A stretch of 64,000 nucleotides of DNA from assembly GCF_039929605.1 (NCBI RefSeq), contig NZ_JBDSQX010000136.1:66515-130514 (forward strand). The letters run 5' to 3'. Within the stretch, counting starts at the first letter, position 1, and each line of letters opens with the position of its first letter. This document shows, piece by piece, positions 23,261 through 31,018 of this stretch. The stretch is from Pelomonas sp039929605 (lineage in GTDB: Bacteria > Pseudomonadota > Gammaproteobacteria > Burkholderiales > Burkholderiaceae_C). A model generated the notes under the pieces. It did no database searches. It saw only the letters and a program-made list of their open reading frames with translations, and was not told where the DNA came from. A program made the translations under genes and the position numbers.

Positions 23261-24724
23261 ATGAGCGACAAAAAGCATCCAACGCAGCTCGGCAAATACC
23301 GCATCACCGAAGTCCTCGGTGAAGGCGCGATGGGCGTCGTCTACAAAGGCTTCGACCCCGACATCCAGCGCACCGTCGCGCTCAAGACCATTCGCCAGCA
23401 GATCGATGCCGAGGACGACAGCCCCGGCGCGCCGGCCTCGCGCTTCCGCAATGAGGCCCAGGCTGCTGGGCGCCTCGGCCACCCGGGCATCGTCGCCGTC
23501 TACGACTTCGGCCGCGCAGAGCATTGCGCCTATATCGCGATGGAGTTCGTCGAAGGTCGGTCGCTAGCGAGCTATCTGAGCGCCAAGGTGCGCTTCACCG
23601 ACAGCGACATCCCCGGCATCATGAGCCAGCTGCTCGATGCGCTGGGCCATGCGCACCATCACGGCGTCTGGCACCGCGACGTCAAGCCCAGCAACATCAT
23701 CATGATGGCCAACGGCCGGCTCAAGGTGGCCGACTTCGGCATCGCGCGCATCGAGTCGCAAAGCCTCACGCAGACCCACTACATGGTGGGCACGCCCAGC
23801 CACATGGCGCCCGAGCAGTTCCTTGGCAAACCGATGGACCGGCGCGTCGATATCTACGGCGCCGGCGTCGTGCTCTACCAGCTGCTGACCGGCCGCGCGC
23901 CCTTTGCCGGCACGACCGAGGCCCTCATGTACAAGGTCGTCAACGAGGACGCTATGCAGCCCTCGATGGTGGACGGCGCCGAGCGTCCCGGCTGGTTCGA
24001 TGCCATCGTCGGCCGCGCGCTGTCCAAGCGCCCGGCCGACCGCTTCGCCGACACCGACGAGTTCAAGCAGGCCCTGATCGACGGCGCCGGCCGCGGGATC
24101 GACGACACCGCCTGGGAACGCACGCTGATGATGGCGCCGCCGCGCCCCGCCCGGCCGCCCCTTTCGACCACGATTGCGCCACCCACCGTCGCGCCGCCCA
24201 CCACCGCCGGTGGCTCCAGCGGCGCGCCGCCGCCCACGCACTGGGACAAGGCCCAGCTCACCCAGGCCGAGCAGACGCTGGCCCGGCTGGTCGGCCCGCT
24301 CGCCAGCGTGCTCGTGCGCCGCGCGGCGCGCGAGTGCACCGACATCAACGAGCTCTACAGCAAGCTCGCCGAGCAGGTCAGCGATCCGCGTGCCCGGGAC
24401 GTCTTCCTCGGCCAGGCCAGCCTGATCACCGGCGGCACCGGCCGCACGGCGGGCGGCACGAGCGGTGCGCTGCCGAGCGTCGGCTCCAAGGGCTCAGCCG
24501 GCTCGGCGGGCGGCACGCTGATCGGCGGGCCGCTGAACGATGCGGTGATGGGCAAAGCCGTGCCCCTGCTGGCCCAGCACGTCGGGCCCATCGCCAAGGT
24601 ATTGGTCAAGCGCGCGGCCGCCGGGACGGACAGCCGCGCGGTGTTCTTCAACCGGCTGGCGGAGGCTGTGAACGATCCAGCGGCGCGCGAGAAGCTGCTG
24701 AAGGAGTTGGGGCGCCTGCCCTGA
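23261..24724 (+). CDS. Serine/threonine protein kinase with duplicated C-terminal domain
   Basis: 487 residues, cytosolic. Complete Hanks-type kinase at 11-285: glycine loop GEGAMGVVYKG, Lys42, HRD at 138-140 (HRDVKPSNIIM), DFG at 158-160 (VADFGIARI) and GTPSHMAPEQ. A proline-rich linker (about 290-325) leads to two copies of a ~60-residue helical unit: LARLVGPLASVLVRRAARE...LYSKLAEQV and LAQHVGPIAKVLVKRAAAG...FFNRLAEAV. There is no membrane helix, unlike PknB. It follows the haem sensor gene in the same direction and may receive its signal. Confidence 0.92.
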   Translation: MSDKKHPTQLGKYRITEVLGEGAMGVVYKGFDPDIQRTVALKTIRQQIDAEDDSPGAPASRFRNEAQAAGRLGHPGIVAVYDFGRAEHCAYIAMEFVEGRSLASYLSAKVRFTDSDIPGIMSQLLDALGHAHHHGVWHRDVKPSNIIMMANGRLKVADFGIARIESQSLTQTHYMVGTPSHMAPEQFLGKPMDRRVDIYGAGVVLYQLLTGRAPFAGTTEALMYKVVNEDAMQPSMVDGAERPGWFDAIVGRALSKRPADRFADTDEFKQALIDGAGRGIDDTAWERTLMMAPPRPARPPLSTTIAPPTVAPPTTAGGSSGAPPPTHWDKAQLTQAEQTLARLVGPLASVLVRRAARECTDINELYSKLAEQVSDPRARDVFLGQASLITGGTGRTAGGTSGALPSVGSKGSAGSAGGTLIGGPLNDAVMGKAVPLLAQHVGPIAKVLVKRAAAGTDSRAVFFNRLAEAVNDPAAREKLLKELGRLP

Positions 24725-24772
24725 TCGCCCTTGGGCGGGACTGGCGTGGCCCGAGGCGTCCGACATCGGCCA

Positions 24773-25279
24773 TCACCGCAGGGATTCATCGTCTGCACCG
24801 GTGCCCATCGCGGCCCCGTCGTCCGGCAATTGCAGGTCACGCGCTGGGATGCCCATCGCAGAACAGTACTGCCGGTAGTCGAAGATGCGATCCTCGGTCG
24901 TGATGCGCGCGGTCACGCTGCGATGGGGCCCCAGGTACTCGACTGCGCCCTTCACGACAACGTGCACGATCAGGTCTTCTGCGCCCTGGGCTTGCCACCA
25001 GTCAGTGTTACCCGCAGGCTCAAACACATAGCCGCCGGGACCGACGACCTGGCCGGTGTTCAGCCGGCGAGACCCTTGCAGGTTCAGCGCGTGGACCTCG
25101 CCGCTGTGGCGATGCAGGCCCACTCGCACGCCGGGCCGCAGGCGCATCAATTCCACCCAACCCGCACCCTCGGGCAGGAAGGCGATCGGCAGCGACCACT
25201 TGCCTTCGCCCTCGGGCATCCAGTCCGGCAGGCCGCTGCGTTCGAGTGCTGCGGCCACGACATGATCGATCGTCGACAT
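24773..25279 (-). CDS. Cupin-domain protein (ChrR/dihydroxyacetophenone dioxygenase-like)
   Basis: 168 residues. A single cupin barrel with the metal motif LHRHSGEVHALNLQGSRRL (two His and a Glu/His set) and the second motif around FEPAGNTDWWQ. The arrangement resembles ChrR-type and 2,4'-dihydroxyacetophenone dioxygenase-type cupins. The reaction cannot be named from the sequence. It lies 42 bp downstream of the tautomerase and probably shares its mRNA. Confidence 0.8.
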   Translation of the reverse strand: MSTIDHVVAAALERSGLPDWMPEGEGKWSLPIAFLPEGAGWVELMRLRPGVRVGLHRHSGEVHALNLQGSRRLNTGQVVGPGGYVFEPAGNTDWWQAQGAEDLIVHVVVKGAVEYLGPHRSVTARITTEDRIFDYRQYCSAMGIPARDLQLPDDGAAMGTGADDESLR

Positions 25280-25321
25280 GAGGGTTGCTCCGTTGAAGTG
25301 GTGTCATGCACCCCGGTTCGG

Positions 25322-25720
25322 TCAGCCCTGCGGGTGCTGATGGCGAAACTCCTGGGTCTTGCCGCCGAAGCCGTAGGCGGCAGCGCGCACGTCTTGCACG
25401 TAGATATAGCTTTCCTCGTGCAATTCGCCCAGCAGTCTCGAGAAGGCCTCGAATGCTTCGGCGATGTACTGCGCCTTTTCCGCCTTGGTGTTGGTCTCGT
25501 CGACCACCTTCACGTCGAAGTAGATGCTGCGCTTGCCCAGTTCGGCCAGCGAGGTTCCGCCGACAAACCAGTCCCGCGGGTCCACGAAGTCGATCGTGAC
25601 TGCCGTGAGCAGGCGGTTCTTCTTCAAGATCCGGCTGGTCAGCTCCAGCAGCGTTTCGTTGATTTGCTGGCTGAGTGCGGGCGACTTGGTCGCGCACACT
25701 TTGACGTTCAGGATGGGCAT
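25322..25720 (-). CDS. Tautomerase superfamily protein
   Basis: 132 residues starting M-Pro, the N-terminal proline being the catalytic base of this superfamily (MPILNVKVCATKSPALSQQI). It is longer than 4-oxalocrotonate tautomerase (~62) and resembles the fused or cis-CaaD/MIF-size members, with VTIDFVDPRDWFVGG and SIYFDVKVVDETNTK as core strands. The start is preceded by AAGGAG. Its neighbours, a cupin and a divergent MocR regulator, suggest a small catabolic or detoxification unit whose substrate is unknown. Confidence 0.85.
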   Translation of the reverse strand: MPILNVKVCATKSPALSQQINETLLELTSRILKKNRLLTAVTIDFVDPRDWFVGGTSLAELGKRSIYFDVKVVDETNTKAEKAQYIAEAFEAFSRLLGELHEESYIYVQDVRAAAYGFGGKTQEFRHQHPQG

Positions 25721-25871
25721 GTCGGCTCCTTGTTGAAGACAGTGTGGGTTGAACGGCAGGCCCGATCGCAAGGAACTGGATTGAGGGCTGCGACCCGTGG
25801 TTTTTCGCCGCTCGACGGCGCAATACTACGCAGGCACTGGACCTTAGGTTGGGCCACTTTGAGGTGAATTC

Positions 25872-27326
25872 ATGGAGCCAGTTTTTCCGTTTGATCTGTC
25901 CTTGCCGATGCGTGGCGGGGCGCTCATGGAGACACTGCATCAGCAGTTGCGCGCGGCCGTGCTCGACGGCCGCCTGGCCGCCGGCGCTCGACTTCCCTCG
26001 ACCCGCTCGGCAGCTCAAGCGCTGGGCGTGAGCCGGAACACCGTCGTTGCAGCCTACGACCGCCTGATCGCGGAGGGCTACCTGCAGCCACGGGCCGGTG
26101 CGAGGGCCGTTGTGGCCGAGGTTGCGGCACGCCGCGGCGTGAACCTGCCGCGCGCCGGCAGCCCGACCTTGGAGAAGATGCGATTGAATCCTTTGTGGCG
26201 CTCGCCGCTTTTGCAGCCGGAGCCGGCGCGCGACCTTCCCGAGCAGTCTTTCCGACTTGGCTTGCCGGACCACCGCCACTTCCCGCACGAGGCATGGCGC
26301 CGCCTCACCGCTCAGTCGCTGCGGGCATGGTCGCGCGTTCGTTTCAGCTATCCGCCGTCCGACGGCTTGCCCGAGCTGCGTGAAGCGATCGCACAGCATG
26401 TCGCATTTGCGCGCGCAGTGGCTTGCACGGCGGGAGACGTGCTGGTCACCTCGGGCGCCCAGCAGGCCTTCGACTTGCTTGCACGTTTGCTCGTGACGCC
26501 GGGCCAGACCAAGGTCGCCGTCGAGGAGCCCGGCTATCCGCCGCTGCGCGCCGCCTTTATCGCCGCGGGGGCAGAGTTGGTGCCGATACCCGTTGACGAT
26601 GAAGGCATGTGTGTCGACCAACTGCCTGACGACGTGCGAGTGATCAGCGTCACGCCTTCACACCAGGCTCCGACCGGCGCCGCGTTGTCCTTGCGCCGGC
26701 GCAAGGCGCTGCTGGCATTTGCGCGAAAGTGGCAGGCCGTCGTACTCGAAGACGACTATGACGGTGAGTTCCGCTTCGGCTCAAGGCCCCTGGACGCATT
26801 GCAGACCCTGGACCGCGATGGCTTGGTGTTCTACATCGGCACGTTTTCAAAGAGCATGTTCCCCTCGTTGCGCAAGGGCTTCGTGGTGATGCCTCCATGG
26901 GCACGGGATGCGCTGGTCAGCGTCAAGCATTGCGCCGACTCGCACTGCGACACGATCACGCAGGCCACCCTGGCAACATTCATCCGGGACGGACACTTGG
27001 CGCGTCACGTGCGGCGCGTGCGGCCCATCTATGCGTTAAGGCGGGAAGCCCTGCTGGGTGGCCTTCAGCGTGAGCTGGGCGAATGGCTGCATGCGATCCC
27101 GTCGGAAGCCGGGCTGCACCTGGCTGCGCGCATCAGGCGCCCACGGCAAACAGCGGTGATTATCGATGCGATGCGCCGTTACGCACCGGGTGCGCAATCG
27201 ACCGCCGACTATGCGATGTTGCCCGGCCATTCCTCGGCATTGGCCTTCGGATACGGCGTTATCGATGCCGGCGAAATAGGCAAAGCGCTGAGGCGCATGC
27301 GAAGGTTCTTGTTGAGCCAGGCTTAG
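25872..27326 (+). CDS. MocR/PdxR-type GntR regulator with aminotransferase domain
   Basis: 484 residues: GntR winged helix at the N-terminus (LHQQLRAAVLDGRLAAGARL, STRSAAQALGVSRNTVVAAY) and a fold-type I aminotransferase-like domain with the PLP lysine in YIGTFSKSMFPSLRKGF, plus EDDYDGEFRFG. Such proteins bind PLP and control vitamin B6, GABA or other amine genes. It is divergent from the tautomerase-cupin pair with 151 bp between the starts and is probably their regulator. Third-base GC is somewhat lower than in the flanking core genes, hinting at acquisition. Confidence 0.9.
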   Translation: MEPVFPFDLSLPMRGGALMETLHQQLRAAVLDGRLAAGARLPSTRSAAQALGVSRNTVVAAYDRLIAEGYLQPRAGARAVVAEVAARRGVNLPRAGSPTLEKMRLNPLWRSPLLQPEPARDLPEQSFRLGLPDHRHFPHEAWRRLTAQSLRAWSRVRFSYPPSDGLPELREAIAQHVAFARAVACTAGDVLVTSGAQQAFDLLARLLVTPGQTKVAVEEPGYPPLRAAFIAAGAELVPIPVDDEGMCVDQLPDDVRVISVTPSHQAPTGAALSLRRRKALLAFARKWQAVVLEDDYDGEFRFGSRPLDALQTLDRDGLVFYIGTFSKSMFPSLRKGFVVMPPWARDALVSVKHCADSHCDTITQATLATFIRDGHLARHVRRVRPIYALRREALLGGLQRELGEWLHAIPSEAGLHLAARIRRPRQTAVIIDAMRRYAPGAQSTADYAMLPGHSSALAFGYGVIDAGEIGKALRRMRRFLLSQA

Positions 27327-27580
27327 AGACGGTTCGCACCCAACGTGCGCAAGCACTGGCGCCATGAAATTGCCACTAACTGGATCATTTCAAGGCGCGG
27401 TTGGTTCGTAAGCTAAGGGTCGCTTGACGCCGGTCCAGTAAGTGAATTGGCGGCACGGGCGATGCCTCGACGGACAGCTCCAACACCACGGAAACAGCCT
27501 TAGGCGACGCTGAATAAGTTCCCGCGATGCAGCGCAGCCTGGTTTGGGATGGGCAACGCAACAGGCTGCCCAGCAACTCA

Positions 27581-29881
27581 ATGAGCCAGATCGATCCAGA
27601 GTCTTCTATTCGCAGTCTTCACGGCGTCATACGGGTCGTGCGCGCACGCGAAAACAACTTGCGCAATGTCAGCGTCGAGATTCCGAAGAAGCTGATCACC
27701 GTGTTTACGGGAGTTTCGGGCTCGGGCAAGTCGTCCCTCGTGTTCGACACGATCGCTGCGGAATCGCAGCGCCAACTGAACGAGACCTTTCCGGCATTCG
27801 TGCGCAACCGCTTGCCGCACTACGGCCAGCCCGACGTAGACGCGCTTGAAAACCTGTCGCCGGCGATCATCGTCGACCAGAAGCGACTCGGCGGCAATCC
27901 CCGTTCGACCGTAGGAACCGCGACCGACATCTATGCGCTGCTGCGCCTGCTGTTCTCGCGCATCGCGCTTCCAAGCGTCGGCGAATCCTCGGTGTTCTCG
28001 TTCAACCATCCGCAGGGCATGTGCCCCACCTGCCTCGGGCTGGGGGCAGTCGTCGCGGTCGACGAAGAAAAGTTGATCGATCGAAGCCGGTCACTGAATC
28101 AAGGGGCGCTCACGTTCCACGGCTTTGACGTCGGTAGCGCCCGTTGGAAGCGCTATGTGGCGTCCGGGCTGTTCGACAACGACAAGCCGCTCGGGCGCTA
28201 CACCCGGGCAGAGTTGCGCCTGTTGATGCATCAAGCGCCGATGGCCCTCAAGGAGCCGCCCGCCGATTGGTACAAGAGTGCCAGATATGAAGGGGTGGTC
28301 GACCGCTTCACGCGCGCGTACCTGCAAAAGTCCGCCGACCAGCTGAAGCCGCATGAGCGCGATGCGGTTGCGCGGGTCGTCCACCGCGGCACGTGCCCGA
28401 CGTGCAAGGGCTATCGCCTCAACCCGACGGTCTTGGGCGCAAAGATCGATGGCCGCCACGTCGGCGAGTTGGCCGCGCTGCCGATCCTGGATCTGCTTCC
28501 CCTCGTTCGGGCCATCGACGACGCGCGCGCCGCGACCATCGTCACAGCCATCGCCGCACATCTCGAGAGCCTCGTGGCGATCGGCCTCGGATACCTGAGC
28601 CTCGACCGGCCGACGCCAACGCTGTCGGGCGGCGAGTCGCAGCGCGTGAAGATGGTTCGCCACCTCGCAAGCAGTTTGTCCGACATGACCTACATCCTGG
28701 ATGAACCGAGCATCGGCCTGCACCCGCGCGACGTGCACCAGCTGAACGGCCTCATCGTCGGGCTGCGCGACAAGGGCAACACCGTGCTCGTCGTCGAGCA
28801 CGACCCCGATGTCATTGCGATCGCCGACCATGTCGTCGACATGGGACCGGGCGCTGGCACTCACGGCGGCACGGTGGTGTTCGAGGGATCGGTTTGCGCG
28901 CTCGCCGAAGCGGCGACCTTGACCGGCCGTTTCCTGCGCAGCGGCGCGAGGCTCAAGACCGCTGTCCGCAAACCCGCCGGTGCCTTTCGCATTCGCGGCG
29001 CAACGCGGCACAACCTCGCGTCGGTCGACGTCGACATCCCGCGCGGCGTGTTGACCGTCGTCACCGGCGTCGCCGGGTCAGGCAAGAGCAGCTTGGTCAA
29101 CGGGGTGCTCGTGCCTCAGCACCCCGACATCGTTTGCGTCGACCAAGGCGCACTGGTCGGCTCGACCCGCTCGAACATGGCGACCTACACCGGTGTACTC
29201 GATGCCATCCGCGACCTGTTCGCCAGCGAAAACAAGGTCAGCGCGTCGCTGTTCAGCGCCAACTCGACCGGGGGCTGCCCGACGTGCCGAGGCCTCGGCG
29301 AAGTCACGCTCGATCTCGGGTTCATGGATTCGATCACCACCGTCTGCGAAACCTGCCATGGCCGGCGTTTCCGCGAAGACGTCCTGAAGCTCAGGTACCA
29401 CGGCATGGCGATCGACGAGGTGTTGAAGCTGACGGCGGAGAACGCGGCGGCATTCTTCATCGATCAGCCTGCGGTGTGCAGTCCGCTGCAGCGCGTCGTC
29501 GAAGTCGGGCTGGGCTATCTCGCACTCGGCCAGCCGCTCAGCACGCTGTCGGGTGGGGAACGCCAGCGCATCAAGCTGGCGACCGAACTGCACCGCGGCA
29601 GCCAGACCTACGTCCTGGACGAACCCACCACGGGACTCCACATGTCCGACGTCGCCACGCTGATCACGTTGCTGGACGGCATGGTGGAGGACGGCTCGAG
29701 TGTCATCGTCATCGAACACAACCTTGACGTCATCGCAAGCGCCGACTGGATCATCGACATGGGCCCGGGCGCCGGGCGCGACGGCGGAAGAGTCGTCGCG
29801 CAGGGCACGCCTGAGCAGATCGCGCGTGACCCGGCATCGGTGACGGGCGCTTTCCTAATCTCACGACTGCACGGCAGCTGA
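27581..29881 (+). CDS. Class II UvrA-like ABC ATPase
   Basis: 766 residues with two ABC ATPase halves: Walker A GVSGSGKSS and GVAGSGKSS, signatures LSGGESQR and LSGGERQR, Walker B YILDEPSIGLHPRD and YVLDEPTTGLH. Zinc-type CxxC pairs are present (CPTCLG, CPTCKG, CPTCRG, CETCHG). It is about 180 residues shorter than canonical UvrA and lacks room for the full UvrB-binding domain, as in UvrA2/DrrC-type proteins linked to DNA-drug tolerance. ATG 27581 is preferred; a start at 27527 in the same frame is possible. Intergenic 27327-27580 holds nothing recognisable. Confidence 0.88.
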   Translation: MSQIDPESSIRSLHGVIRVVRARENNLRNVSVEIPKKLITVFTGVSGSGKSSLVFDTIAAESQRQLNETFPAFVRNRLPHYGQPDVDALENLSPAIIVDQKRLGGNPRSTVGTATDIYALLRLLFSRIALPSVGESSVFSFNHPQGMCPTCLGLGAVVAVDEEKLIDRSRSLNQGALTFHGFDVGSARWKRYVASGLFDNDKPLGRYTRAELRLLMHQAPMALKEPPADWYKSARYEGVVDRFTRAYLQKSADQLKPHERDAVARVVHRGTCPTCKGYRLNPTVLGAKIDGRHVGELAALPILDLLPLVRAIDDARAATIVTAIAAHLESLVAIGLGYLSLDRPTPTLSGGESQRVKMVRHLASSLSDMTYILDEPSIGLHPRDVHQLNGLIVGLRDKGNTVLVVEHDPDVIAIADHVVDMGPGAGTHGGTVVFEGSVCALAEAATLTGRFLRSGARLKTAVRKPAGAFRIRGATRHNLASVDVDIPRGVLTVVTGVAGSGKSSLVNGVLVPQHPDIVCVDQGALVGSTRSNMATYTGVLDAIRDLFASENKVSASLFSANSTGGCPTCRGLGEVTLDLGFMDSITTVCETCHGRRFREDVLKLRYHGMAIDEVLKLTAENAAAFFIDQPAVCSPLQRVVEVGLGYLALGQPLSTLSGGERQRIKLATELHRGSQTYVLDEPTTGLHMSDVATLITLLDGMVEDGSSVIVIEHNLDVIASADWIIDMGPGAGRDGGRVVAQGTPEQIARDPASVTGAFLISRLHGS

Positions 29882-29903
29882 GCACCGATCAGGGACTGAA
29901 CCG

Positions 29904-29925
29904 CGGGCCATCGCGTGATGGCCCG
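29904..29925 (+). terminator. Perfect hairpin after the UvrA-like gene
   Basis: CGGGCCATC (29904-29912), GCGT loop, GATGGCCCG (29917-29925), 22 bp after the stop. No T-run follows, so it is a weak terminator at best. Confidence 0.45.
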
Positions 29926-30442
29926 TTCGGGCGATGCGGCGCCAGCACGCGCTGGGCACGATGCCGGCAGCCTCAACCTGCCCCTCGGAGCCGCCATAAT
30001 TCCTCACCACTCAGCCGCCTGGCGCCACTGCCTCGGAACGACCCTGGTCGCCTGCCTGGGCGCACTCAGCCTGGTGATCGCACCGCCCGCGCACGCTGCT
30101 GAAGCCGCTTCAGCGCCAGAGCCGTCGTCGCTGCTGGCCCTGTTCCAGCGCCTGCCCGATCTGCCCGCCAATGCCCCCGAGGCAGCGCGGTGGTTCGACG
30201 CGCGAGGCCAGCTCATCCACCCCGGCATGCTGGCGTTGCAGGCCGACATCCGCGCGCGCCAGCAGGCACTGGCACCGCTGGCCGCGGCCCTCGGTGAACG
30301 CGGCCGGGCGCAAGGCCAGCGGACCGTCGCCGCGCTGGAGCCCTTCGATCCCGCCCTGGCGCACGGCGCCCGAAGCGCTCGCCGCGTTGGCCGCACAGCC
30401 GCGCAGCCGCGCAGCCGCCCCAGGCCGTGGCCGAGTTGTTGA
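29915..30442 (+). pseudogene. 5' part of an exported protein gene, truncated
   Basis: The frame contains a clear signal peptide (LGTTLVACLGALSLVIAPPAHAAEAA) and a mature part FQRLPDLPANAPEAARWFDA...ALQADIRARQQALAPLAAAL. After about 30365 it changes to arginine/proline-rich nonsense that reads into the LuxR-type fragment. The family is not recognised. The true start is uncertain; the ATG at 29915 is far from the signal peptide. It looks like the front of one gene joined to the middle of another. Confidence 0.45.
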
Positions 30443-30936
30443 ACGCGCTGGACGCCTGCGATATGGCGCATGGCGTGCTCGTCTTCGACGACCTGCACCG
30501 CGTCGACGACCCCGCCTTCTTCGACTTCCTGGACCGCCTGCTCGAACGCCTGAGCCCGCGCTGGACCGTGGCCGTCGCCACGCGGCACGACCCGCCGTTG
30601 GCGCTTGCGCGGCTGCGTGTGGCCGGCGAGCTGGCCGAGTTCCGCCAGGTCGACCTGCAGCTCAGCGAGGCAGAGGTACGCGCCCTCGTCACCGCGCAGG
30701 GGCAGCACGCCACGCAGGCCGAGAGCCCGCACGAACGCACGCAGGGCTGGGCCGCCGGCCTGCGCCTGGCATTGACGTCGGGCACGGCAGCGGGCGACAG
30801 CAACAAGCTCATCGCCCGCGCCTTCGACCTCAGCCCCCACACCGTCAAGCGGCACGTGGCCAACATCCTCGACAAGCTCGACGCCGGCTCACGCACGCAG
30901 GCGGCGGCCTGGTATCTGACCCAGCCCGGCGCCTGA
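30365..30936 (+). pseudogene. LuxR/MalT-type regulator, remnant with internal deletion
   Basis: From GTG 30427 the frame reads AELLNALDAC, then HGVLVFDDLHRVDDPAFFDF, AVATRHDPPLALARLR and ERTQGWAAGLRLAL, which is the middle of a MalT/STAND ATPase including the Walker B aspartates. It then jumps directly to AFDLSPHTVKRHVANILDKL, the LuxR HTH. The P-loop before it and the ~500-residue TPR-like part between ATPase and HTH are absent. PEALAALAAQPRS in another frame just upstream shows a frameshift near 30415. It is therefore a dead regulator, possibly that of the neighbouring sugar genes. Confidence 0.7.
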
Positions 30937-31018
30937 CGGCACGCAAGGAAGTTCGCGGAGGGACGCGGTCCGCCTGCGCAGGATGCGCAGTGGCGCTGTG
31001 CGCCGCGCCACTGCGGTT

